From the NCBI GenBank assembly GCA_028822745.1, contig JAPKCZ010000137.1, positions 1-6,122 of the forward strand: DNA of 6,122 bases, written 5' to 3'. Each line of letters opens with the position of its first letter. Position 1 is the first letter of the stretch. A program made the translations under genes and the position numbers. Below are positions 1 to 6,122 of this stretch, in pieces. This DNA comes from Kiritimatiellia bacterium (GTDB lineage Bacteria; Verrucomicrobiota; Kiritimatiellia; UBA8416; JAIOPI01). The notes beneath the pieces are model-generated. The model was given only the letters and a program-made list of their open reading frames with translations. It was not told the DNA's origin and made no database searches.

Positions 1-479
1 ACACCGGCATGGCTGTTGCCATTGAACTGGCTGATGAAGCCAACCCGAACGATATCCACCCCAAGAACAAGAAGGATGTTGGCGAACGCCTGGCACTCTG
101 GGCGCTGGCAAAGGATTACTCAAAGAAGATCACCTGCAGTGGCCCGCTTTACAAAGGCATGACGGTTGAAGGCAGCGAAGCGATCATCAGTTTTGACTAC
201 GTCGGCCAAGGCCTGATGGTTGCGGAGAAGATCGGCATTGAGCCGACGCAGGAAATCAAGGACGGCACGCTGAAGCAGTTTGCTATCTCGGGCGCCGACG
301 GCACGTGGCAGTGGGCGGATGCGAAGATCGCGGGCAATACGGTTGTGGTGTCGAGCAAGGACGTCGTGACGCCCGTGGCCGTGCGCTATGCGTATACGAT
401 GAACCCCGATGGCTGCAACCTGTATAACCAGGCAGGCCTGCCGGCCTCGCCGTTCACGACGGATGATCACTGGAAGTAG
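1..479 (+). CDS. Sialate O-acetylesterase (SGNH-type), C-terminal part only
   Basis: The reading frame is open from the window edge (first full codon at 3) to TAG at 477-479, so the N-terminus and catalytic serine lie outside. The visible part carries the family's catalytic-histidine block, NDIHPKNK, with the histidine codon at 57-59, then the ERLALWALAKDY helix, an SGPLYKGM segment, and the usual family end RYAY..NLYNQAGLPASPF. It aligns without difficulty to residues about 367-508 of the next gene, so the two are tandem paralogues. Enzymes of this family hydrolyse O-acetyl esters on sialic acids, and some relatives act on other acetylated sugars, usually outside the cytoplasm. The protein stops right after the esterase fold (..TTDDHWK) and lacks the beta-sandwich extension of its neighbour. 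The ATG at 9 is an internal methionine, not a start, because the homology runs upstream of it (TG before M matches TG in the paralogue). The family assignment is firm, the exact substrate is not. Confidence 0.88.
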   Translation, partial: TGMAVAIELADEANPNDIHPKNKKDVGERLALWALAKDYSKKITCSGPLYKGMTVEGSEAIISFDYVGQGLMVAEKIGIEPTQEIKDGTLKQFAISGADGTWQWADAKIAGNTVVVSSKDVVTPVAVRYAYTMNPDGCNLYNQAGLPASPFTTDDHWK

Positions 480-525
480 GAGCAACATTTGATCGTTCGA
501 GACCATCTGAAAAGCCTGAGAGAAC

Positions 526-543
526 CGCGAACCAGTCTTCGCG
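526..543 (+). terminator. Small GC hairpin downstream of the first esterase
   Basis: A perfect 6-bp inverted repeat, CGCGAA (526-531) and TTCGCG (538-543), encloses a 6-nt loop and lies 46 bp after the gene 1 stop codon. It is not followed by a T-run, so it does not meet the usual definition of an intrinsic terminator. It could protect the 3' end of the transcript or be fortuitous. Confidence 0.25.
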
Positions 544-620
544 CTTCGCTTGCTACGACGGTCAAGATGAACGCGAATAAACATAGGGCAACCGAGCGTG
601 CCCGCCGGAGGCGTGGCCCT

Positions 621-661
621 GGGCTAGTATATCAAGCCCTTTCAGGGTAAAGACCCTTTTT
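621..661 (+). promoter_or_regulatory. Overlapping hairpins in the gene 2 leader (attenuator-like)
   Basis: Four short arms can pair in three partly exclusive ways. GGGCT (621-625) pairs with AGCCC (635-639). CCCT (637-640) pairs with AGGG (644-647), extendable by a G-T wobble at 636/648. AGGGT (644-648) pairs with ACCCT (653-657) over an AAAG loop and is followed by T658-T661. Pairings 1:2 and 3:4 are compatible, while 2:3 excludes both, which is the geometry of a transcription attenuator. The last hairpin would be the terminator, ending 39 bp before the gene 2 start. Stems are only 4-5 bp, so this is a candidate. The GC-rich stretch just upstream (585-620) can also fold, through AGGGC/GCCCT ends (585-589 with 616-620) and an inner CGCC/GGCG hairpin (603-606 with 610-613). 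No leader peptide or known riboswitch was recognised. Confidence 0.35.
644..661 (+). terminator. Candidate intrinsic terminator upstream of gene 2
   Basis: The stem AGGGT/ACCCT (644-648 with 653-657) with loop AAAG is followed directly by four T residues (658-661). It lies 165 bp beyond the gene 1 stop and 39 bp before the gene 2 start. It could end the gene 1 transcript or act as a conditional stop in the gene 2 leader. The short stem and short T-run make it weak. Confidence 0.35.
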
Positions 662-686
662 AGATAACGTCTAACTCACTTAATAG

Positions 687-694
687 AAAAAGGA
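687..694 (+). promoter_or_regulatory. Ribosome binding site of gene 2
   Basis: The purine-rich AAAAAGGA at 687-694 leaves 6 nt before the ATG at 701. This is a good Shine-Dalgarno match and, with the signal peptide that follows, fixes the start of gene 2. Confidence 0.75.
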
Positions 695-700
695 CTCAAC

Positions 701-2746
701 ATGAAACGTATACGGAATGTAGTTGTACTTGCCGCAGTTCTCTGCGCGTCTGTCGCGCAGGCGGACGTATGGATGCCGAGTGTGTTCTCGGACAATATGG
801 TGCTGCAGCGCGGCAAGACGGTGCCGGTCTGGGGTTGGGCGGAGCCGGGGGAGAAGGTCACCGTCGAGTTTGGTGGTCAGAAGAAGACCGCAAGCGCCGA
901 CAAGGGCGGCAAGTGGATGGTGCGGCTCGATGTCATGAAGGCTTCGACTGCGGGCAGAACCCTCGTTGTCAGCGAGCAGGGGGCAGGGATCAAATTCACC
1001 AACGTTGTGGTTGGTGAAGTGTGGCTTTGTTCCGGGCAGTCGAACATGGAGTGGCGGCTCAACCAGTGCGAGAGCAAGGCTGAGGCTATGGCGCGCGCCG
1101 ACTATCCACTGATCCGTCTGTTCAATGTGGCGAACAAGGCGTCGGCGCTACCGATGCGGGATGTTAGTGGGACGTGGCAGGTCTGCAGTCCGGATACGGT
1201 CGGCGCCTTTTCTGGTGTCGGCTTCTTCTTCGGCGAGCGGCTGTTCAAGGAGATTGACGTACCGATTGGGCTGATCGGGAGCGAATGGGGCGGAACGCGC
1301 ATTGAACCCTGGACGCCGCCGGCCGGATTCAGCTCGCACAAGAGCCTGGAGGAGGATGCCACGTTCATCGTGGACGCTAAGGTCAAACATATCGATGCCT
1401 TGAAGCAGTATGACATGGGCATTGTCCGCACATGGGCGGATGAGGCTGACGCCGCATTGGCCTCCGACAAGGACATACCGGAATTTCCGCAATTGCCGAA
1501 AGGCGATATCTACGGTGGTGGCCACCCCGGCAAACCCACCGCACTTTTCAACGGCATGATTGCGCCGCTGGTTCCGTACGCCATGCGCGGCACGATTTGG
1601 TACCAGGGCGAATCGAACAGCGGCGATGGGATGCTTTACAGGGATAGGATGGAAGCGCTGATCACGAGTTGGCGCACGCTCTGGGGTGGAGAGCCATTCC
1701 AGTTCTACTATGTTCAGCTCTGTCCGTTCTACTGTACCTACGGCAACTTCGGCCTGCAGGGAATCTGGGAGGCGCAGACTGCTGCGCTGGCGATCCCGAA
1801 TACGGGCATCGCAGGCACATCCGACATTGCGCAGCCGTGGACATGGCATCCGCGGAACAAATTCGACGTGGGCAACCGGCTGGCACTGTGGGCGCTTGCC
1901 AAGGACTATCGCCAAAAGGACATCGTCTACTCGGGCCCGATTCTGAAGTCGATGAAGATCAAGCGCGGTAAGGCCATCGTGAGATTCGATCACGCGGCGG
2001 AGGGATTGAAGTCAATTGATGGCGAGCCCTTGTCCTACCTGGTGATCGCGGGTGAGGACAAGGTGTTCTACAATGCCGATGTCGAGATTGATGGCGCCAA
2101 GCTTATCCTGTCGTCGAAGCAGGTCCGCGAACCGATAGCGGTACGCTATGGCTGGTGCCAGACCGCCGAACCGAATCTTGGCAACAGCGCGGGGCTGCCG
2201 GCGATCGCATTTCGTACGGACGACTGGGAGGACGTGATTTCCACGCCGCGGCTGGGTAACTGGTATATGGGCGCCGGCGAGTGGTCGGTGGAGGACGGGG
2301 TTTACACCCAAGCGGATGACACCGCATGGGCGAAGTTGTTCACCGGCATTCAGGCCTGGAGCAACTACACGTTTGAGGTGGAGTCAAAGAAGACCGGTGG
2401 CGACGGGATGTTCATCTACTTCCGCATGGACAAGAAGGGCTCCTACCGCTGGAACGTGGGCGGCTGGGCTGGCAAGAAGACGCAGATCCAGACCACGGGC
2501 GGCGGCAGTGGCAGCAAGCAGGTCGACTACGAGATCGAGAATGACACGTGGTACAGCCTCAAGCTTGTGGCAAAGGACGACGCGTTTGAGCTGTTTGTGG
2601 ATGGCAAATCTGTTCTCACGCATACGGACAAGAATGACACTGCGCACAAAACTGGCGGCGTGGGTGTGGGCGGCTGGCGCAATACGGCCCAGTTCCGCAA
2701 CATGAAGCTGACCGACGAAGCCGGCAAGGTGTTGTTTGGGGAATAG
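701..2746 (+). CDS. Secreted sialate O-acetylesterase with C-terminal concanavalin-like domain
   Basis: This 681-residue protein begins with a Sec signal peptide (basic KRIR, hydrophobic 7-19, likely cut after AQA at 21). Cys15 lies inside the hydrophobic stretch without a proper lipobox, so a lipoprotein is unlikely. Residues about 24-105 form the N-terminal beta domain of the family (PSVFSDNMVLQRGKTVPVWGWA). The SGNH esterase fold follows: GEVWLCSGQSNMEW with nucleophile Ser114, GSEWGGTRIEPW (193-204), WYQGESN (300-306), and the histidine block TWHPRNK with His383. The end of the fold is RYGW..NLGNSAGLP (482-500). Residues about 512-681 add a beta-sandwich (GEWSVEDGVYTQ, WSNYTFEVESKKTGGDGMFIYFR, NDTWYSLKLVAKDDAFELFVDGK, AQFRNMKL) like the concanavalin-type domains found with arabinofuranosidases and DUF1080 proteins, probably sugar binding. 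Expected role: hydrolysis of O-acetyl esters on sialic acid or related sugars outside the cytoplasm. The residue two before the histidine is Thr381, where the upstream paralogue has Asp. The start is set by AAGGA 6 nt upstream and the signal peptide. Confidence 0.92.
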   Translation: MKRIRNVVVLAAVLCASVAQADVWMPSVFSDNMVLQRGKTVPVWGWAEPGEKVTVEFGGQKKTASADKGGKWMVRLDVMKASTAGRTLVVSEQGAGIKFTNVVVGEVWLCSGQSNMEWRLNQCESKAEAMARADYPLIRLFNVANKASALPMRDVSGTWQVCSPDTVGAFSGVGFFFGERLFKEIDVPIGLIGSEWGGTRIEPWTPPAGFSSHKSLEEDATFIVDAKVKHIDALKQYDMGIVRTWADEADAALASDKDIPEFPQLPKGDIYGGGHPGKPTALFNGMIAPLVPYAMRGTIWYQGESNSGDGMLYRDRMEALITSWRTLWGGEPFQFYYVQLCPFYCTYGNFGLQGIWEAQTAALAIPNTGIAGTSDIAQPWTWHPRNKFDVGNRLALWALAKDYRQKDIVYSGPILKSMKIKRGKAIVRFDHAAEGLKSIDGEPLSYLVIAGEDKVFYNADVEIDGAKLILSSKQVREPIAVRYGWCQTAEPNLGNSAGLPAIAFRTDDWEDVISTPRLGNWYMGAGEWSVEDGVYTQADDTAWAKLFTGIQAWSNYTFEVESKKTGGDGMFIYFRMDKKGSYRWNVGGWAGKKTQIQTTGGGSGSKQVDYEIENDTWYSLKLVAKDDAFELFVDGKSVLTHTDKNDTAHKTGGVGVGGWRNTAQFRNMKLTDEAGKVLFGE

Positions 2747-2779
2747 GCGGGCGGGCTGAATCTCTCCTCCATGCCTCAA

Positions 2780-2870
2780 TCCCGCGCAGCGCATACGCGT
2801 CAACCTAAGCCCTTCAGGCCATAGAATTGGACCACATCTCGTTAAGTTAACGCGAATGCGCGGAGCGGGA
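2780..2870. repeat. Long imperfect inverted repeat (29-bp arms)
   Basis: Arms 2780-2808 and 2842-2870 are complementary at 24 of 29 positions with no gaps, around a 33-nt loop (2809-2841). Mismatched pairs are 2786/2864, 2788/2862, 2795/2855, 2801/2849 and 2805/2845. The last two are C-A on the + strand and therefore G-T wobbles on the - strand, so an RNA read from the - strand would pair at 26 of 29 positions. The repeat begins 34 bp after the gene 2 stop. It may be a bidirectional terminator without T-run, a dispersed palindromic element of REP or MITE type, or a structured RNA. No flanking target duplication was identified. Confidence 0.6.
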
Positions 2871-2932
2871 GGGTGGTGAAATCCTGTCTTCGTCCTATGG
2901 GATGCTCGTGACGACGATCCGCCAAGCGACAC

Positions 2933-2970
2933 AAGGTCAGAAAGTGTATCATTAAGACCAGAAAGTACAT
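2933..2970. repeat. Pair of direct repeats with 21-bp period
   Basis: AAGGTCAGAAAGTGTAT (2933-2949) and AAGACCAGAAAGTACAT (2954-2970) match at 13 of 17 positions, and all four differences are transitions. The core CAGAAAGT is identical (2938-2945 and 2959-2966). The period of 21 bp equals two helical turns, so both copies face the same side of the DNA, as expected for a tandem operator or activator site. It lies 33 bp upstream of a weak promoter candidate and about 160 bp upstream of the gene 3 start. Confidence 0.4.
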
Positions 2971-3002
2971 TTTGATTCTCGCCGCTGTGAGCTAGCATCT
3001 TG

Positions 3003-3043
3003 TTGTCGCTTGCTTTTTGGGCCGTATACAACGGTAATGTTGT
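3003..3043 (+). promoter_or_regulatory. Weak promoter candidate with overlapping dyad, gene 3
   Basis: TTGTCG (3003-3008) and TATACA (3025-3030) are spaced by 16 bp, and each matches the sigma-70-type consensus at four of six positions. A dyad, ACAAC (3028-3032) and GTTGT (3039-3043) around six bases, overlaps the -10 box and the presumed transcription start, where a repressor could bind. Transcription would leave a leader of roughly 95 nt. The match is weak and promoter consensus in this organism is unknown. Confidence 0.25.
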
Positions 3044-3121
3044 CTTTTGGGTATTCTGTGTAGCAGAAACATCTGGCGATGGAGACAGCGAACAACAGAT
3101 TAGAATTTTGATAACGAAGAC

Positions 3122-3125
3122 GGAG
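3122..3125 (+). promoter_or_regulatory. Ribosome binding site deciding the gene 3 start
   Basis: GGAG at 3122-3125 sits directly against the ATG at 3126 with no spacer but 6 nt before the in-frame ATG at 3132. The second ATG is therefore the likely start. A third in-frame ATG at 3144 would be 18 nt away, which is too far. The frame upstream is closed by TGA at 2988-2990 and has no other ATG. Confidence 0.65.
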
Positions 3126-3131
3126 ATGATT

Positions 3132-6122
3132 ATGACGAATCCTATGCGACGGTTGGCGCTGGCACTGCTGCTTTGTGCTGTTACGGCCAGTGCGGGTGTG
3201 CTGGAAGATGCGAAGGCGCTTATTACCCAGAAGAAGTACGACGAGGCCTATGCGGCAATAGAGCAGGCCGCGGCCGAAAAGGATGCGTCCGCTCCATTGC
3301 TGGCGACGGGCATGTCAGCGGCGCTTGGCAGCGGCAGGATCATCATGGCGAGTGGCTTGGCGAAGCGGCTGGTGAAGGCGACGGGCAAAAAGAATCCGAG
3401 CGTTCTGTACCGCTGCGCGGGGATCGCTGTGCTTGCCGGTGAGCACGATATTGCGTTGAGTCGATATCGTGCTTTTATTGAGCTGTCGCCCGACACCACA
3501 ACCAAGATGCGCAAGGCCTTGGGCTACGTGCTGCCGCGCGGCACCTTCCCGGAAGCATACAAGAAAGCGTTGACCGTACTTGGCCCCGATAGTGGGCAGA
3601 TGTGGAAGCAGGGCGAGCGCATTCTCGGCCAGCTCCTGAAGACGGAGCAGTTCGACCAAGCGCTTGAGCTGGCGGAGTTGCTTTGCACGCACTATGGCAA
3701 ACAGGCATTGCGTGCCGATGCCATTGCGAGTGCGATCCACAACAAGCGGGACAAGTACGACAAGAAGGACGACATGCTGCGGATCCTGAAGATGCTGACT
3801 GGCACGAATGTCAGCGAGCGCTGGGTGCAGGAGTTCTACCATCAAACGGCCAAGAGCGTGCCGCTAAACGCACGACTGGAGTTCCTGTTCAGCGCATCCC
3901 GTGCGGACAAATTGTTGAGCAGGCACCCCCTTTCCACGTGCCAGGACATGCGGCTGCTTAAGTCCGAGGCAGACCGTTTGCGCTTCGGTCGTCGCTACCT
4001 CGCATGGGAGCCGGCCTACCGCGCGAACGGGGATGCCGCGCTATACGAGGCCTACGTGCAGACGATCATGCGGGTTCCGCAGGTCTTTAAGATCGAGGGA
4101 CAGCCATTGGTCGACAGCGCTAAGGCGAGCGCGCTGTTTGAGGCGGCCATTGCCATGCGCAAGGGGGCAGTGAGTTGGGATCTATGGAATCAAGTCCTGG
4201 CTGGCTACTTGCGTGACAATCCCGCTGCTGAGGAAGCCATGCTGCGGAAGCATATCACCCGTCTGCCGAAAGAAGCGCTTGGGAGGCTGGTTGAGCTTAC
4301 AAAGGGCGCAGGACTGGATGCGATGCTGGCGCAGTACAGTGGCGGTTCCTTTGCCAAGACGATGAAGGCAGATGCGTATCTGTTGACGACGTATAGCAAC
4401 CTGAAGCTCAAGAAGCATCTGTTCAAGGCAGCGCAAGCACAGATTCTCGCGAATCCGGCTGGGTTCGAAATCGGGCAGATCCAGAATTATTTCTGCAATA
4501 GCGCAGCGGCAACCATTGCTGAGAAATCGGCGGTGCTACTCGGACTGCTGAACCAGCTTGGCAGCACGCCACGCTTTGAGGAGCTTGCCAAGAATCTTGC
4601 GGGCGACAAGAAGTGGCAGGAAGATCCCTCGTTCCAGCAGTTTCAGCAGGGCGTCAAGGCGAAGAAGAAGGGGTCCAACCCATTCATGTCTGCATACACC
4701 GCGGCGATGTCAGAGAAAGTGCAGGCCCGCAACAAGCGCAACCAGCGGCTTGAAGACCTGGTGCGCAAGGCGCTGGCGGCATACCCGGGCACGATTCCGG
4801 GTGACCCCAAGAAAGCCGCCAACGCGAATGAGTGGATGGCGGGCACGCTGTATGAGTATCACCGGCAGAGCGTGTGGGATAGCCGCGAGGCGGTCGCCGC
4901 TATGGGCGAGATATGGGGACCGAAATTCAGGGACATGGGGCCTCAGTGGGACGCACTCGTCGAACGCGGATCTGTCGAGGCGCTGCGGAAGCTTGCACCC
5001 CATTTCACATCCATGTTGGACAAGGGCGCCAAGGCGTCTGACAAGAGTTGGGCGGCATTTGCCAATCGCCATCGTCCGATCCAAGCCAAGGATGACAAGT
5101 CGGTGCTGTTCGAGAAGCACTACGGCCAGATGGGGCGCTCTGCGTGGGACTACTTGAACTCTCGGCGCGATGCGTGGGGGGCGAAAATCTACCACGTCCA
5201 ACTCGAAAAGGCGCTTGCTGCCGGGGCTGGCAAAGTAGCCATTGATCACGAGTTGATGGACGCCGCGAACCAGGCGGTGCATATGGGTCAACGCGCCAAG
5301 CCGCCGGTTATGGTGCCCATGACATTGATGCGCCAGTTGCATAGCGACTTCATGGCATTCGTCAAGAAGAGTGGTAAGACAGATCAGATACGCAATATGG
5401 AGTCCACGCTCGCGAGGTGCAAAGGCTTCACCGCGCAGGATCGCCAGGCGATGGTTGATAGCAATCTGCAGCGGATAGCGGCCATGAAGAGCCGCGCTGA
5501 CCAGCTCAGCGAGTTGAGCACGTTCATTGCGCGCAGTCAGGTGCTGGACGCAGAGAGCCGCGAACGGCTGTTGACGACGACACTCAAGGCGCAGGTGGAC
5601 GCCATGCAGCCCTCAGACTGGAGCACGGCACGACTTGATGGGTCCGTCATGAATCATCTCCGTGCGTTGGGTAAGGACAACGCCTTGGCCGATGAAATGG
5701 CGATCAAGCTCCTGAATGGTCTCCTGATGGGGGCGCAGGCGAGTGAGTCTAGATCTTTCGTCGATCCGATGCGCGAGAAGGTGCTCACGCCTCTCTTCGA
5801 GAAGGGGCGATGGGAGCAATCACTCATGGCGCTTGACGCTTACTCACGTCTGCTCATGGGCGAGCGTGACTGGAACTGGGCCAAGAAAGATGGCGTCGAT
5901 CCTGTCTTGAATCTAATCAACGCTGCGGACAAGCCGGAGATCACGTATGTGTTCGCGACCATGGTCCTTGATCGGGCTCTGTATGCACGGGAGCAGGTTG
6001 AGAAGGACATGCTCGGTATCAGGGGGGCGGCTGCCAAAGACATCCCGGGCCTGATTCCGGTATCAAAGGACGACCCCTTGTACAACCTGTATGTCGCCGC
6101 GCGCGCCGTGGCCGAACGCGAC
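3132..6122 (+). CDS. Very large exported protein with TPR-like N-terminus, unknown function, 3' end beyond window
   Basis: The frame runs 997 codons from ATG 3132 to the window edge without a stop. I checked it line by line. The first residues, MTNPMRRLALALLLCAVTAS followed by AG, form a Sec signal peptide likely cut after Ala21. Cys15 is preceded by LLL, so it is not a lipobox. The mature part looks almost wholly alpha-helical. TPR-like helix pairs are visible at about 24-50 (KKYDEAYAAIEQA), 91-118 (AGEHDIALSRYRAFIELSP) and 162-190 (EQFDQALELAELL). Later helices no longer fit the TPR pattern. Residues about 558-690 are tryptophan-rich (W568, W582, W595, W606, W672, W682) within repeated WD/WG contexts. 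No catalytic motif, membrane anchor or known enzyme domain was recognised up to residue 997. TPR-type solenoids usually scaffold protein complexes, so a periplasmic or extracellular scaffold is a reasonable inference only. The 385-bp gap upstream argues against cotranscription with the esterases. The gene is certain, the function is not. Confidence 0.9.
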   Translation, partial: MTNPMRRLALALLLCAVTASAGVLEDAKALITQKKYDEAYAAIEQAAAEKDASAPLLATGMSAALGSGRIIMASGLAKRLVKATGKKNPSVLYRCAGIAVLAGEHDIALSRYRAFIELSPDTTTKMRKALGYVLPRGTFPEAYKKALTVLGPDSGQMWKQGERILGQLLKTEQFDQALELAELLCTHYGKQALRADAIASAIHNKRDKYDKKDDMLRILKMLTGTNVSERWVQEFYHQTAKSVPLNARLEFLFSASRADKLLSRHPLSTCQDMRLLKSEADRLRFGRRYLAWEPAYRANGDAALYEAYVQTIMRVPQVFKIEGQPLVDSAKASALFEAAIAMRKGAVSWDLWNQVLAGYLRDNPAAEEAMLRKHITRLPKEALGRLVELTKGAGLDAMLAQYSGGSFAKTMKADAYLLTTYSNLKLKKHLFKAAQAQILANPAGFEIGQIQNYFCNSAAATIAEKSAVLLGLLNQLGSTPRFEELAKNLAGDKKWQEDPSFQQFQQGVKAKKKGSNPFMSAYTAAMSEKVQARNKRNQRLEDLVRKALAAYPGTIPGDPKKAANANEWMAGTLYEYHRQSVWDSREAVAAMGEIWGPKFRDMGPQWDALVERGSVEALRKLAPHFTSMLDKGAKASDKSWAAFANRHRPIQAKDDKSVLFEKHYGQMGRSAWDYLNSRRDAWGAKIYHVQLEKALAAGAGKVAIDHELMDAANQAVHMGQRAKPPVMVPMTLMRQLHSDFMAFVKKSGKTDQIRNMESTLARCKGFTAQDRQAMVDSNLQRIAAMKSRADQLSELSTFIARSQVLDAESRERLLTTTLKAQVDAMQPSDWSTARLDGSVMNHLRALGKDNALADEMAIKLLNGLLMGAQASESRSFVDPMREKVLTPLFEKGRWEQSLMALDAYSRLLMGERDWNWAKKDGVDPVLNLINAADKPEITYVFATMVLDRALYAREQVEKDMLGIRGAAAKDIPGLIPVSKDDPLYNLYVAARAVAERD

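Larger units (their letters stand above)
2747..3131. other. Long non-coding gap between gene 2 and gene 3
   Basis: I see no credible gene in these 385 bp on either strand. The only long frame across it is antisense and mostly overlaps gene 2. The gap holds an imperfect inverted repeat close to the gene 2 stop, a 21-bp-spaced direct repeat in the middle, and weak promoter-like elements nearer gene 3. Its length and content suggest that gene 3 is transcribed separately from gene 2. Confidence 0.6.

Noticed and set aside
9..479. ATG at 9 as the true start of a short 156-residue protein
   Set aside because: Homology to the neighbouring esterase continues upstream of this codon to the window edge, and the protein would lack the nucleophile half of the fold.
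1148..1993. Antisense frame of 281 codons opposite the second esterase
   Set aside because: It lies wholly inside a well-supported gene on the other strand and shows no family motif. Long antisense frames are expected from the GC-rich codon use here.
2798..2847. Possible integron attC site (CGTCAAC at 2798-2804 and GTTAAGT at 2841-2847)
   Set aside because: The right box fits GTTRRRY but the left box does not fit RYYYAAC, the inner segment does not form the expected second stem, and the flanking genes are not typical cassettes.
570..2857. Shared word AACGCGAAT in both gaps (570-578 and 2849-2857)
   Set aside because: A 9-bp match with no further similarity around it can arise by chance and does not show that the gaps share a repeat.
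2972..2998. Alternative promoter TTGATT (2972-2977) and TAGCAT (2993-2998)
   Set aside because: The spacing is only 15 bp and both boxes match poorly, so it is weaker than the already weak candidate at 3003-3030.
2384..3031. Antisense frame of 215 codons spanning the gene 2 end and the following gap
   Set aside because: About half overlaps gene 2 and the rest crosses the inverted repeat. The translation has no recognisable domain.
4558..5157. Same-strand alternative frame of 199 codons and antisense frame 4710-5342 inside the giant gene
   Set aside because: Both are arginine-rich shadows of the long open frame and have no supporting motifs.

Overview
The window (6122 bp, moderately GC-rich) carries three protein-coding genes, all on the + strand. 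Both ends are cut: the left end falls inside gene 1 and the right end inside gene 3. No RNA genes, CRISPR arrays, transposase genes or integrases are visible. The two complete N-termini carry Sec signal peptides behind clear Shine-Dalgarno sites, so this is a bacterium exporting both products. Tandem sialate O-acetylesterases, an accessory beta-sandwich domain and a very long secreted helical protein would suit a glycan-degrading member of the PVC group (Kiritimatiellota, Lentisphaerae, Verrucomicrobia or Planctomycetes). That taxonomic guess is inference from gene style, not from any marker gene.

Layout. 1-479: C-terminal part of an SGNH-type sialate O-acetylesterase. 480-700: a 221-bp gap with several small hairpins, including three overlapping pairings that end in a short T-run just upstream of gene 2. 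701-2746: a complete 681-residue secreted sialate O-acetylesterase paralogue with an extra C-terminal concanavalin-like domain. 2747-3131: a 385-bp gap holding a long imperfect inverted repeat (2780-2870), a pair of direct repeats exactly 21 bp apart (2933-2970), a weak promoter candidate and a small dyad. 3132-6122: the first 997 codons of a very large exported protein with TPR-like helices at its N-terminus, of unknown function, with no stop codon before the window ends.

How the genes may work together. The two esterases probably remove O-acetyl groups from sialic acids or other acetylated sugars outside the cytoplasm, exposing the glycan to other enzymes. Their different C-termini suggest different targeting or substrates. 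The third gene follows a long structured gap with its own candidate control elements, so it is probably a separate transcription unit and nothing in the sequence ties it to glycan breakdown. No previously undescribed system is proven here. The best candidates for follow-up are the giant uncharacterised protein, the long inverted repeat, and the attenuator-like leader of gene 2.
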